A DNA stretch of 64,000 nt from Massilia pinisoli (GCF_024753285.1 NZ_JANUGW010000010.1:145050-209049); one strand, 5' to 3'; shown: positions 42,201 to 51,841, counted from the first letter of the stretch. Numbers and translations are program-made. The notes: generated by a model from the letters alone, not told the origin.

Positions 42201-42271
42201 AAGACGGACAGCACCTCGACGGTAGCGAGGAATGCGGCGGGCGATTGCTGTTGTTGCGCCAATGAGTCCAT
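39203..42271 (-). CDS. Peptidase-containing ABC exporter with two cNMP-binding-like domains
   Basis: 1022 residues. Two cyclic-nucleotide-binding-like domains (about residues 20-135 and 150-275; phosphate-cassette-like segments GEVLAEIAMLRAARHE and GEIFGERACLMRQDQP). A C39 peptidase domain follows (about 310-432) with Cys318 in MDCGAAC, His391 in WEGYHYVIVYG and Asp407 in VADPAVG, so the catalytic set is intact. Then a transmembrane domain, and an ATPase domain with GRSGSGKTT, LSGGQVQRLC, LVFDEATSALD and IIAHRLS. The peptidase removes double-glycine leaders as the ABC transporter exports the core. The same operon encodes SurA-like and sigma-54 proteins. Confidence 0.95.
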   Translation of the reverse strand: MDSLAQQQQSPAAFLATVEVLSVFTAEELERLAAAIEIRTYAFGDTICNAGDAADGLFVIHAGSVRVFSEEHGKETSLGVRKTGEVLAEIAMLRAARHELSARAALKTELWFIPRTAIEPVIRGNPAALDFINNYVAISSAGGLVAKLFDLRGKVSKPELDEFVRSVGVKRIGAGKEILKQGARDDRRLYVVRQGEVRVIVNDTTDEFVLATLGPGEIFGERACLMRQDQPATVVAATDTTVLVIPEKAAHFILERNAKFRDVIEERVRFLERELHRQKKLAERRKRPVVVDLASQPKSGEKVIKRFAWVEQAEEMDCGAACLAMLCRHYGINMTLGKLRELANVTAQGATLDSLARAGEALGFGARGVQCTYDALQGFELPFIVHWEGYHYVIVYGVSPQHVWVADPAVGFKKLTVEEFERGWSGTCLVFTPGEQLVQLTAGRSPWLRFVGYLRPYKKILLHLFLATFVIQMLGIVPPLIIQNILDGVLVHQNLGLLHLLILGLVISTAFSQVMSTLRAYLSNYMVRNLDFSMMAQFFKHTMSLPYSFFAKRKTGDILARFSENQTIRAFLTESTVTTLLNLLMVFIYFTILFFYNVKLTMLLIGFVIPIVALTVLATPRIKEYAREVFTASTDAQSFLMEALGGIETIKGMGSERPVRLKWEKKYVKALETQYRSQSFSILVGLASQILNSATTIVILWAGASLVLARELTIGQLMAFNALMGSVLGPLMGLVGLWSRMGDATVAMERLGDVLDIEPEQKPADVAARVVLPDLQGDVKLEHVFFRYGGEDTPYVLEDIDIDIRPGQLVAIVGRSGSGKTTLAKLLVGFYPPSEGKIVVDGYDMDAIDRGYFRAQVGYVMQSNLLFSGTIAENIASGDDSPDRRRVEEVAKMADAHAFISKLPLGYEQVVGERGVGLSGGQVQRLCIARALYHDPRLLVFDEATSALDTQSESNIMANMETILAGRTAVIIAHRLSTIMRADKIVVLYEGKIAEQGRHDELLARRGMYYELVQKQLGAGMS

Positions 42272-42317
42272 GTCGGTGTCCCGCGAACCCGTCCTTCACG
42301 TCGCGGCCACCGCCGGC

Positions 42318-43079
42318 TCAACGTGCGGGGCAGGCTTCGATGATGTGCTCCTGCGCCCGCGCCGCCAGCCATTCCTCGCGCAACAGGCGGCGGATTTCCA
42401 CGGCCGTTTCCTCGTCCAAGGTCGCTGGATACCTGGCGTTGACGGCGTAGATTTCGAACAGCGTCCGGTCGGGCGAGGGAAACGGCCCCAGCAGATCGCC
42501 GGCAGCCGCGTTGAACACGCGCGCCTCGATGTCGGGTTTCAATGACCCGCGCAACACCTTGCCGATGACGCCGCCGTTCTCCCGCGCGGCGCCGACCGAA
42601 TGCTCGCTCACCATTTCCGCGAAGCTGTCGGGATCGTCGGTCAGCGCGGACATCATTTCCTTCGCCTTGCCTTCGGAATCGAGCACGATGTGGCTGATCT
42701 CGACGCTGTCGAACTTGGGAGAATTGAGCTTGAAATATTGCTCGACGGCTTGAGGACTGCAGACCTGCTCCATCATCGTTTCCTGGATGAGGCCGTCGAC
42801 GATGAAGTCCTCGAACTCGTCCAGGCTGACGCCCATGACGTCGAGATAGTGATTCATGTCGGCCGCGCGGTGCAGGCCGAGGATGCGGCGGAACTGGTCG
42901 GCACGTTCCTGCACGGCTTCCGGCTTCGGCTGGACGCCCTGCTTCTTCGCGGCCAGCACCGTCAGCTTGTCGCGCACGATCTGCTCGACGAGTCCTTCGA
43001 ATTGCCCAGTCAGCTTGAGTGTACGGATGAAGTCATCCGTGTCGATGACGACGTCGTCGATGCGCACAATCCCGGTCAT
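42318..43079 (-). CDS. SurA/parvulin-like peptidyl-prolyl isomerase
   Basis: 253 residues. An N-terminal helical part (LVEQIVRDKLTVLAAKKQGV, about residues 1-120) resembles the SurA/trigger-type chaperone domain. The C-terminal parvulin-like module has ISHIVLDSEGKAKEMMSAL, FAEMVSEHSVGAARENGGVIG, which is the rotamase signature. No signal peptide, so it is probably cytoplasmic, where it may hold leader peptides before export. Located 46 bases upstream of the exporter in the same operon. Start at the ATG at 43079 with GGGAGAGACC upstream. Confidence 0.88.
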   Translation of the reverse strand: MTGIVRIDDVVIDTDDFIRTLKLTGQFEGLVEQIVRDKLTVLAAKKQGVQPKPEAVQERADQFRRILGLHRAADMNHYLDVMGVSLDEFEDFIVDGLIQETMMEQVCSPQAVEQYFKLNSPKFDSVEISHIVLDSEGKAKEMMSALTDDPDSFAEMVSEHSVGAARENGGVIGKVLRGSLKPDIEARVFNAAAGDLLGPFPSPDRTLFEIYAVNARYPATLDEETAVEIRRLLREEWLAARAQEHIIEACPAR

Positions 43080-43223
43080 GGTCTCTCCCTCGGCATCCCG
43101 CAGTGCATGGCTGCTGTTCTTGTTTCCACCGGCGCACAAAGCTGCGACGCCGCCGGTCGACGCCCTCGTCCTATCCGTTGTAGCAGGCGGGCCGGCAAAG
43201 TCAATGTCCACGCGACGTGCATG

Positions 43224-43245
43224 ACGGGCGGCCGCGGCCGCCCGT
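43224..43245 (-). other. Perfect palindrome hairpin between two operon parts
   Basis: ACGGGCGGCC-GC-GGCCGCCCGT, a 22-base perfect palindrome just beyond the lipoprotein stop, without a T-tract. It may separate the protease/lipoprotein pair from the SurA-exporter-activator genes, or protect the upstream mRNA. Confidence 0.5.
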
Positions 43246-43250
43246 GACCG

Positions 43251-43871
43251 CTATTGCGGCAGACCGTTGTACCCTTCGGACGCCTGCCGGAGCCGGGCGA
43301 AGACGACGTCCGCCGGCAGCGTCTCGCCGGCCTTCAGCTGCGTGCGTGGATCGTCCATCACGGGCGTCAGCATGAGTTTGCCTTCGACGCGGTCGGCGAC
43401 GAAATACGCTTTCAGCGCCGGCACGTGCACGATGAAGTCGCTGCTGCCGTGGCGGTAGCGGCTGACGAGTTGCGCGACGGCCGCGTTGCCCAGCTCGGCC
43501 GCGCGCCAGCCGTCGCGCGACCCCAGCACGAAGATCGACGTCGCCACGCGCTCGCCCACCTTGACAGGGTAGAGGTTGCGCCGGGTGTCGACGAGCAGCG
43601 TTTCCGGATCGGTCTTGTCGGTGAAGGCGCGCAACGCGTCGAGCCGGACCTGGAACACCTGCAGCGGTTCGCCGAGCGTGGCCTGGCGCACCTCGTCGGG
43701 CGAGGCGAACCCGAGCGCTGCGTAGTTGTTCGCGTTGACGACCTGCCGCAGCGTGGCCAGCCCGTGCCGCGCGGCGGTCGCCTGGCTGGTGCTGGGATGG
43801 GGTTGGCTCGTCTGGCATCCGCCCAGGAAACAGGCCAGTGCAACGACGAGCGCGGAAGAAAGTGTGCGCAT
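43251..43871 (-). CDS. Lipoprotein of unknown function
   Basis: 206 residues. Lipobox in LACFLGGCQTS. The mature part has no family I recognise; it is mixed alpha/beta with a NANNYAALGFASPDEV segment and a VGERVATSIFVLG strand. It starts two bases before the protease stop (TGA then ATG), so it is likely co-translated and may form a complex with the protease at the membrane. Confidence 0.75.
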   Translation of the reverse strand: MRTLSSALVVALACFLGGCQTSQPHPSTSQATAARHGLATLRQVVNANNYAALGFASPDEVRQATLGEPLQVFQVRLDALRAFTDKTDPETLLVDTRRNLYPVKVGERVATSIFVLGSRDGWRAAELGNAAVAQLVSRYRHGSSDFIVHVPALKAYFVADRVEGKLMLTPVMDDPRTQLKAGETLPADVVFARLRQASEGYNGLPQ

Positions 43872-43872
43872 G

Positions 43873-44460
43873 TCATTCCCCTTTGTACGTGATGTTGTAG
43901 TAGTCGTTCCAGTGCGTGTGGTCGCCCGGCGCGCTCACGTAGTCGGCATACGTGATGATGCTTTCGGTGCCGCCCGTCAGCGTGTTCAGGTTCGTGTAGG
44001 GCTCCGGATCGTTGATGTCCACGTACTGCACGCCGTTCACGGTCAGATAGCCTTTCACGACCATCATGTGGCCGCCGCCGCCCGGCCAGTGCCAGCTGAA
44101 CGCGACGGGTTTGTTCCTGCAATAAATCTGCGTCTTGATCTGACTGAACGTGAGCGCCGTGTTCGACGTCTGGTCGGCCGCGAAATGGTATTTCTCGTAT
44201 TCGGGCCAGCCGCCGTTATTGCAGCTGCCGGCATTGTTCACGCAGCACGTCGTGAGGCCGAAACGATTATTCGCTTCGACGCATTGCGCGACGTCGTGAC
44301 CGAGGAAACGCATGGTCATTTCGCCGCTTGCGGCCCAGCACCAGTTCGATGCTTGCTGGGGCAGTTTCGGGACGTCGAGCGTGGATACGAGTGGTGGGTT
44401 ACAGCAGGCGGATAAGGTTCCTAAAGCAAAAAGTCCGCAGAGCATGTGTGCGCTTTTCAT
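43873..44460 (-). CDS. Papain-like (C39/C70-type) cysteine protease lipoprotein
   Basis: 195 residues. Signal peptide with lipobox (LGTLSACCNPP). The mature part starts QQASNWCWAASGEMTM, the active-site cysteine motif of papain-like C39-2/AvrRpt2-type proteases. A histidine follows in GGGGHMMVVKGY and an Asn/Asp pair in VDINDPEP, giving a Cys-His-Asp set. Several other cysteines (CCVNNAGSC) could form disulphides. Start at 44460 with a GGAGG ribosome binding site. Together with the lipoprotein it may process or trim the exported peptides outside the inner membrane; this is inference. Confidence 0.85.
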   Translation of the reverse strand: MKSAHMLCGLFALGTLSACCNPPLVSTLDVPKLPQQASNWCWAASGEMTMRFLGHDVAQCVEANNRFGLTTCCVNNAGSCNNGGWPEYEKYHFAADQTSNTALTFSQIKTQIYCRNKPVAFSWHWPGGGGHMMVVKGYLTVNGVQYVDINDPEPYTNLNTLTGGTESIITYADYVSAPGDHTHWNDYYNITYKGE

Positions 44461-44782
44461 TGCAGCGACCTCCAGCGAGTTCAATCATGTATGTCGAGAA
44501 ATCATCCAGTGCCGACGCGGCATGGAATCCGCCCTCCCGCTATCGGTATAGGCGGAACGATGGCGAACCCAACCTTATTCCGGTGATCTATTGAGACTGC
44601 TCATTTGACGGATGGCCTGTTTCGTTAATCCGTTATTGGCGACAATTTCCGCGACATGTGGATTCACAAAAGTTCCCGCGACCGGCAGCATCGTTGACCG
44701 CTCCCGCGCGCAGGCCGAAGCGCCATCCGCACGGTCCGCGCGTGTGGCAGACTGCGTCATCGCTACCGACACGGACACGCAC
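44461..44782. other. Spacer without a supported gene
   Basis: About 320 bases between the protease gene (minus) and the MOSC gene (plus). Promoters for both are expected. I saw no convincing -24/-12 site for the protease operon and no operator. Confidence 0.5.
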
Positions 44783-45484
44783 ATGGACATCGGACGGATC
44801 GACGCACTGGCCCTGCGCGCCAGCCTGGCCGCGCCACCCGCGCGCGTGGAGCGCCTGCGCGCCGTCGCGGGCGTGGGGCTCGACGGCGACGTCCATGCCG
44901 ACCCGCTGTCGCCGCGCCAATTGCTGCTCGCGGGCACGGATGCGTATGCCGCGTTCGCGCTGCCGCCGCACGCGCTGCGCGAGAACCTGCTGCTGGACGT
45001 CGACACGTCGCGGCTCGCCTCCGGCACCGTCCTGCAGGTCGGCCACGACGTGCGACTGCGGCTGATGTTCCAGTGCGAAGCGTGCGGGCACCTGGAGGCG
45101 CAGCGGCCCGGCTTGTCCACGCGCATCGGCACGCGGCGCGGCATGCTGGCGCGCGTGCTCAGCGGCGGCGAGATGCGTCCGGGCGACTCCGTCCGCGCCA
45201 TCGGCCCGCCGCTGCCCGCGTGGTCCGACGATTGGCGCGAACGCATCGCGCAAGTGCTCGACGCGTTGCCGCCCGCCAGCGTGATCACGTATAAACGGCT
45301 GGCGCAGCTGGCCGGCGTGGCGTCGAGTTATTGCCGCGCGTTTCCGGGCACGATCGCCCGGCTGGGGGCCCGTTACGCGGGCAAGGCGGTGCCGTCGCAA
45401 TCGGATATCGCGTTGCCGCGCTGGGACGGGCGGGACTTGTTCACGGAGGACGACCGCGTGCTTGCCGCCGACGCCGAGTCATGA
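44783..45484 (+). CDS. MOSC domain protein with C-terminal alkyltransferase-like helix-turn-helix
   Basis: 233 residues. The N-terminal MOSC-like part has VERLRAVAGVGLDGDVHADP and the conserved cysteine region FQCEACGHLEAQRPGL. Residues from about 150 on resemble the DNA-binding part of O6-alkylguanine transferases (PPASVITYKRLAQLAGVASS), but the PCHRV active site is not visible. MOSC domains handle sulfur or molybdenum cofactor chemistry. The ATG at 44783 was chosen because earlier sequence has no family similarity. The fusion is unusual. Confidence 0.75.
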   Translation: MDIGRIDALALRASLAAPPARVERLRAVAGVGLDGDVHADPLSPRQLLLAGTDAYAAFALPPHALRENLLLDVDTSRLASGTVLQVGHDVRLRLMFQCEACGHLEAQRPGLSTRIGTRRGMLARVLSGGEMRPGDSVRAIGPPLPAWSDDWRERIAQVLDALPPASVITYKRLAQLAGVASSYCRAFPGTIARLGARYAGKAVPSQSDIALPRWDGRDLFTEDDRVLAADAES

Positions 45485-45536
45485 AGGACTGCGACTGTCA
45501 GGGTGAGTGAACAAAGTCGACCGCGACGTATGCCCG

Positions 45537-46643
45537 TCAGTCGTGTCGCCTGGTCCTCGCGCGCCATTCGGCCGGCGGGAAATTGAAGCTGTTCGAACGC
45601 CAGCGCGACGCGATGCCGATGTCGTAGCCATGCGTGACGACTACGGACAAGGTATTCACTTCATTTGCTGGCGGGTAGGTGTCCAATGCGATCGCCGCAG
45701 CGCCGTCCGCAAGGGCCCGCTCGTCGACGTCGCCGGTGCGGGTGAGCACGTTGATCGTCATATAGCTCGTGCGGTTGGCGCCGGTCGCGACAGCGACGCC
45801 TGTGAAGACACCGGCCGTGCGCACGCCGGGCATCCGGCTGACTTGCCGTTGCACCGCCAGCAAAGGTTGCATCACGGTGTTGTCGAACGTCGAATACAGG
45901 TAGGCGCCGCCGCCCAGCGCGGCGACCAGCAACGTCGCCATGATCGCGACGTGGCCGCGCCAGATGGGCAGCAAGGTCGGCACGTCCCGCGTGCCGGCGC
46001 GCACGACGACGGCACCCACGAGCAGGTCGTGCACCGATTGCCGCGTACGGCGGTTGAACACGCACAGGTAGGCGATGGCGCCGCCCAGGCCGAATACGAG
46101 AAGGGCTTGCACGACCGCCACGATCGAGCCGGCATCGCCATTGCCCAGGACGGCATTGTTCAAGAAGTATGGGACATGGAAGACGGACGCGCGCAGCAGC
46201 GCACGGCCAAGGCCGAGCGGTGCGCCGTCGGTGGCAACGACCTTGATGCCCAGCGCGAACTTGCCGAAGGTACGGCCCTGGAACAGGCGGCTTTCCATCG
46301 TGCCGAAATAGGCCAGCGCGATCACGAAGCCGATCGCGCGGCCCCATGCCCCCAGCGCCTCGAACCGGTCTCCGAAGGCCAGGCCCAGGCCAAAGCCGAC
46401 GATGGCGAGCAGCACGGAGTCGACGATGTACGCACCCGCACGCTGCCAGAAGCCGGCGATGCCGGCCGGGCCATCGGATCGAGTGGGTTCGTCGGCGGCC
46501 GGGCGGCTCAGGCGTTCGGCCTCGAATTGAGCCAGGCGCGCATGGATTTCCTCGACGCGTTCCGGAAAGCGTTCTTTATCGATACGGGTGAGGATCTGGC
46601 GGAGCTGGGCTTCGGAGTATTTGGCGAAATCGGGTTTGTCCAA
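45537..46643 (-). CDS. RDD-family membrane protein
   Basis: 368 residues. Residues about 1-60 are helical and soluble. An RDD domain follows: FWQRAGAYIVDSVLLAI, GRTFGKFALGIKVV and RQSVHDLLVGAVVV, with several transmembrane helices. A C-terminal domain (about 235-368) starts with a further membrane helix and is otherwise unrecognised. RDD proteins are often membrane transport-associated but most are uncharacterised. No linked partner is obvious. Confidence 0.88.
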   Translation of the reverse strand: MDKPDFAKYSEAQLRQILTRIDKERFPERVEEIHARLAQFEAERLSRPAADEPTRSDGPAGIAGFWQRAGAYIVDSVLLAIVGFGLGLAFGDRFEALGAWGRAIGFVIALAYFGTMESRLFQGRTFGKFALGIKVVATDGAPLGLGRALLRASVFHVPYFLNNAVLGNGDAGSIVAVVQALLVFGLGGAIAYLCVFNRRTRQSVHDLLVGAVVVRAGTRDVPTLLPIWRGHVAIMATLLVAALGGGAYLYSTFDNTVMQPLLAVQRQVSRMPGVRTAGVFTGVAVATGANRTSYMTINVLTRTGDVDERALADGAAAIALDTYPPANEVNTLSVVVTHGYDIGIASRWRSNSFNFPPAEWRARTRRHD

Positions 46644-46725
46644 GCGGGCTCCGGCGGAATGCGGTCATTGATGTTGGCTTTGGTAAACATCCAGTGTACG
46701 CCCGCTATTGTTGAGATGGCAAGCT

Positions 46726-47088
46726 TCAGCGCGCCGGTCGCCATACCTGCTTGCGGCCCAGCACGTGACTGTCGACACCGCCCTTCCTGGCCAGCTGCCC
46801 GCCGATGCCGACGTTCAGCAGGCACACGTCGTCGTCTTCCGTCTCGCGGCCCTGGAAGCGGCGTGCCCACGGGTCGCGCGTCGGTTCGGCCGGAGCCGGC
46901 CGGTCCGAGGTCGCGGGCGGCCGGGGCCGCGGCTGCGGCACCTGTTCGGCGATGACGGCGGCGCGCTGGCCGCTGGCGCTGCACGACACGAGCGCGCACA
47001 CGTCCACGCGCTGCGCGTGCACGGGCAGCGGCGCGAGGCTCGCGGCGGCGATCAGGGGAAGCAGTCGAAGCACCCAGTGCGAGGTCAT
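46726..47088 (-). CDS. Small secreted hypothetical protein
   Basis: 120 residues with a signal peptide (LRLLPLIAAASLAPLPVHAQ). The mature part has a Pro/Arg-rich centre (VPQPRPRPPATSDRPAPAE) and two flanking cysteine areas (DVCALVSCSASG, DDDVCLLNVG). No family recognised. The coding status rests on the good signal peptide and coding-like codon use, so it is less certain than neighbours. Confidence 0.55.
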   Translation of the reverse strand: MTSHWVLRLLPLIAAASLAPLPVHAQRVDVCALVSCSASGQRAAVIAEQVPQPRPRPPATSDRPAPAEPTRDPWARRFQGRETEDDDVCLLNVGIGGQLARKGGVDSHVLGRKQVWRPAR

Positions 47089-47277
47089 GGCGCGTCTCCG
47101 GTCGATGGCGATGCGTCCACTGTAGCGGCGTGCGCGCGCCGCATGATGTCCGATTGTGTCGACGGCGCGCGTCGACACAGGCGCTTGCAAAAATCCGGCG
47201 CCGACCGCCAAAGAGCGTCACCCGTTCGGCCCGCGCTGCGCTACGATGGGCGGCCCATCGAACGAAGGAGACGACCC

Positions 47278-47625
47278 ATGATCTACCAAGGCAGCTGTCA
47301 CTGCGGCAACGTGGCGTACGAAGTGGAAGGCACCATCGACACCGCCCTCGCCTGCAATTGCTCGATGTGCCAGCGCAAGGGCTCGCTATTGTGGTTCGTG
47401 CCGCGCGCGCAGTTCCGCCTGCGCACGCCCGAGGACGCGGCCGCCACGTACACGTTCAACAAGCACATCATCAAGCACCGCTTCTGCCCGACCTGCGGCA
47501 TCCATCCGTATGCGGAGGGCGTCGACCCGAAGGGCAATCCGATGGCGGCGATCAACCTGCGCTGCATCGAGGGCATCGACCTCGCCGCCCTGCCCGTGCA
47601 CGACTTCAACGGCCGCGACACCTAG
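47278..47625 (+). CDS. GFA-family (CENP-V/GFA) zinc-binding protein
   Basis: 115 residues. Zinc-binding cysteines are visible in GSCHCGNVAYE, CNCSMCQRKG and CPTCGIHPY, the standard GFA pattern. Members include glutathione-dependent formaldehyde-activating enzyme, but many have no known function. A GAAGGAGACG ribosome binding site precedes the ATG. Its end overlaps the convergent patatin-like gene by four bases. Confidence 0.92.
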   Translation: MIYQGSCHCGNVAYEVEGTIDTALACNCSMCQRKGSLLWFVPRAQFRLRTPEDAAATYTFNKHIIKHRFCPTCGIHPYAEGVDPKGNPMAAINLRCIEGIDLAALPVHDFNGRDT

Positions 47626-49481
47626 GCCAGCCGGGGTGCGATCGCGAGTTCCGGCTGGGGCTGCGGCGCATGGGCCGACAGTTCGGCCGGTGCCATCTGC
47701 TGCGGCAGCGCCACGATGTTTTGCCACAGCGCGAAACCGGCCGTGCGGTTCGCGTTGCTGAGGCGGTAGGCCGGCAGCGCGTCCGTGCCCTGCGCCATCC
47801 ACAGCGCCGCGTACGACGGCGCCAGGCGCGCATCATGCCACGCTTCGGCGAGCGGCGCGAACGTTTCCTGCAGCACGGCCGCCGTGCTGCGCATGCGCAC
47901 CCAGCGGTGGTTCAGCCAGCCGTTCTTCTCGCGGTCGGGGTGAAGGAAACGCTCGATCACCTGGCGCGCCGCCTCGTCGCCGCTTTGGCTCATCGTCGCG
48001 ATGTCGTCCGGCTTCATGTTCAGGTTCAGGCCGCCTTCCTGCTTCGTGTGGCGGATCAGCACGACGCGGTCGCGGTAGCCCGGCGTGCGTTTCAGCGCCT
48101 CGTCGCGCCACGTGCGGATCGTGCGCAGGATGGCGCCGGCGAAGCGCGGCAGCGACGGCCGGCCGTCGGCCTCTTCGACGGCCACATAGGCCGCCGTCAC
48201 GCCGGCGTTGTTGTTCGTCGGGAGCGAGACGCGTCCGGCGAGAGGGTGCCGCGGGTCCAGCTTCGCCTTGTCCAGGTCGTCCTGCAAGGTGACGCCGAAC
48301 GTCGGGCGAGTCGGCAGGATGGCGTCGAAGAAGTGGATCGGGAAATTGCTCGTCAAGCCGCCATCGGAGAACCAGACGCGCATCAGCTCGACCTGCTCCC
48401 CATCCGTCGGCAGCACGCGCAGGCGGTACAGCGGCACGGCCTGCAGCAGCACGGGAAAACTCAGGCTCATGCGGGCGGCCACGACGACGGGCAAGTCGTC
48501 CGGGTCGGGCATGAAAAAATAATCCTCGCCGGACGCGTTCATCGTCTTCATCAGCGCAGTCGTGGCCGGGCGGTGGCCCGCGCGGCGCGCGTGGGCCATC
48601 ATCCACTCGACGACGTCGGTCGGGAACAGGGCGCGCATCTCGGACGCGCGAAACACGAGGTCGCGGCTCGAATGCGGGAGGCGGTGCGCGCGCAGTTCGG
48701 ACAGGCCCGTCGTCATCAGCGCCAGTTCGATCGGCGGCTCCGCCGTGCGCAGGTGGCCGAACGTCAGCGGTGCGTCGGACGGCAGGCCGGCGATGTCCTG
48801 CACGAGCGCATGCAGCCATTCCGTCAGCGCGGGGTGGCCGGTGCCGCCCGTGCCCATGCCGGAGCAGATGCCGCAGCGGTTGGCGCGCAAGCCACGCCAC
48901 GCGGACCACGTCGCCTGCAGCAGCGCCCCGCCCAGCGCGCCGACAGCCATGCACAGCCCGAACCACAGCACGCTGGCGACGCCCACGACGGGCAGGCGCG
49001 GCCAATGTCCGCCGAGGAGGCTGCTGCTGACGAAGAAACCCGCGAACCACAAGCCGGCGCCCACGACGGCGCCCAGCGGGAAATTCCACAGCATGGCCAA
49101 CCACAGATAGCCCGTGGCCTTCGCCTTGTTCGTTTCGTTGAGGGCCGCGCCGATCACGCGGAAGTGGGGCCGCAATGCGCGGCAAGGCTGGAACAGGGAG
49201 AACAGCCGGGTGTGGGCGCCGACGGGCTCCTGCAGGCTGCCCGGCAGCCGCGCGAGGAGGTCGAAGCCGTCGTCGGTGCCCTGCCCGGTCTTGCGCACGC
49301 GGTTGCGCTTGAACTGGGCTGCGGCCGCCGCGATCGCCGCCACCGCGCCGACGCTCGTGCCGCCGATCGAGCGCAGGGTGAAGCGCTGCGCCAGCCGCGC
49401 CACGAACGCGGGGTAGACCACGCCGGAGGTCACCCCGCCTTCCATCACGATATCGCATTCCTTGGGCAGAAAATCGTCCAT
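47622..49481 (-). CDS. Patatin-like phospholipase with membrane insert
   Basis: 619 residues. N-terminal MEGGVTSGVVYPAF supplies the oxyanion Gly motif, GGTSVGAVAA the nucleophile serine and FSDGGLTSNFP the catalytic Asp, so the Ser-Asp dyad is intact. Between the serine and aspartate (about residues 125-195) lies a hydrophobic section with about two to three transmembrane helices (YLWLAMLWNFPLGAVVG, VLWFGLCMAVGAL). Likely a membrane-bound lipase; such inserts are not usual for patatins. No associated toxin or CBASS gene is near. Confidence 0.9.
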   Translation of the reverse strand: MDDFLPKECDIVMEGGVTSGVVYPAFVARLAQRFTLRSIGGTSVGAVAAIAAAAAQFKRNRVRKTGQGTDDGFDLLARLPGSLQEPVGAHTRLFSLFQPCRALRPHFRVIGAALNETNKAKATGYLWLAMLWNFPLGAVVGAGLWFAGFFVSSSLLGGHWPRLPVVGVASVLWFGLCMAVGALGGALLQATWSAWRGLRANRCGICSGMGTGGTGHPALTEWLHALVQDIAGLPSDAPLTFGHLRTAEPPIELALMTTGLSELRAHRLPHSSRDLVFRASEMRALFPTDVVEWMMAHARRAGHRPATTALMKTMNASGEDYFFMPDPDDLPVVVAARMSLSFPVLLQAVPLYRLRVLPTDGEQVELMRVWFSDGGLTSNFPIHFFDAILPTRPTFGVTLQDDLDKAKLDPRHPLAGRVSLPTNNNAGVTAAYVAVEEADGRPSLPRFAGAILRTIRTWRDEALKRTPGYRDRVVLIRHTKQEGGLNLNMKPDDIATMSQSGDEAARQVIERFLHPDREKNGWLNHRWVRMRSTAAVLQETFAPLAEAWHDARLAPSYAALWMAQGTDALPAYRLSNANRTAGFALWQNIVALPQQMAPAELSAHAPQPQPELAIAPRLA

Positions 49482-49546
49482 CGCTCGTCCATGCTGTCCA
49501 TGACGTGACGATTATGCGCGATCGGCGCTGCCCGCGTCCAAAACGC

Positions 49547-50359
49547 TCAACCCGGCACGCCCACGATCACGCTGGACGCCTTGAACATCGCCGTCGCCGT
49601 CTTGCCCTCGGCCAGTTCGAGCGCGCGTGCGCTCTCGTTCGTGATGATGGCGGCGATGGTGCCGCCGCCCGCCAGGTCGAGGACGACCTCGGTGTTGACG
49701 GCGCCCGGCGTCAGGCGCGCCACGGTGCCCGCGAGGCGGTTGCGGGCCGAGAAGCGCGCGCCGTCGCCGTCCGTCATGAGGATGATCGACGAGGCCTTGA
49801 CGAGCGCGAACGCCTGCACGCCTTCAGCGAGGCCGAGGCTCGCCGTGCTCTCGTGCGTGACGATGGCGACGATGGTGTGGCCGCCCGCGATGTCGATGTC
49901 GATCTCGTCGTTGACGGCGCCCGGCTGGACGCGCGACACGGTGCCGAAGAATTGGTTGCGTGCGCTCGTTTTCATGTTCAGTCTGCCGATCAGGGTGAGG
50001 TCCGCGGCGAGGTCGCCCGCGTGCGCGTCGAGCTGGGCGACGAACTGCCGGTGCAGTTGCTCGATCGCGCGGAAATTTTTCACGAGCTGCTCGCCCCGTG
50101 CCGTCAGGCGCGTGCCGCCGCCGCCCTTGCCGCCGGTGGCGCGTTCCACCAGCGCTTCGCCGGCCAGGTTGTTCATCGCGTCGATGGCGTCCCACGCGCC
50201 CTTGTAGCTGACGCCGAGGGCTTTCGCGGCCTGGCTGATCGATCCTGTTGCGCCGATCGCCGCCAGCAGGTCGACCCGTCCCGGACCGCCGAACGTCTCG
50301 CCGCCAACCGTCATCCAGACCGAGCCCTGCAGCCCGAAGCTTGTGCCTTCACCGCCCAC
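49547..50359 (-). CDS. modE: ModE, molybdate-responsive transcriptional regulator
   Basis: 270 residues. An N-terminal winged helix-turn-helix ([22 protein letters not shown]) and two tandem TOBE/Mop domains ([21 protein letters not shown] and [21 protein letters not shown]). Binds molybdate and represses modABC. The start is a GTG at 50359, 6 bases after a GGGAGA ribosome binding site. Divergent from modA with a ModE box between. Confidence 0.95.
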   Translation of the reverse strand: MGGEGTSFGLQGSVWMTVGGETFGGPGRVDLLAAIGATGSISQAAKALGVSYKGAWDAIDAMNNLAGEALVERATGGKGGGGTRLTARGEQLVKNFRAIEQLHRQFVAQLDAHAGDLAADLTLIGRLNMKTSARNQFFGTVSRVQPGAVNDEIDIDIAGGHTIVAIVTHESTASLGLAEGVQAFALVKASSIILMTDGDGARFSARNRLAGTVARLTPGAVNTEVVLDLAGGGTIAAIITNESARALELAEGKTATAMFKASSVIVGVPG

Positions 50360-50378
50360 GATCTCTCCCGTTTCGTTT

Positions 50379-50402
50379 CGTTATATACTCTACTACATAA
50401 CG
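50379..50402. promoter_or_regulatory. ModE box
   Basis: CGTTATATA-CTCTAC-TACATAACG matches the consensus CGNTATATA-N6-TATATANCG, with one mismatch in the second half. It lies between modE and modA, 19 bases before the modA ATG, so it could repress both. Confidence 0.9.
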
Positions 50403-50406
50403 CTGA

Positions 50407-51841
<1,435 letters not shown>

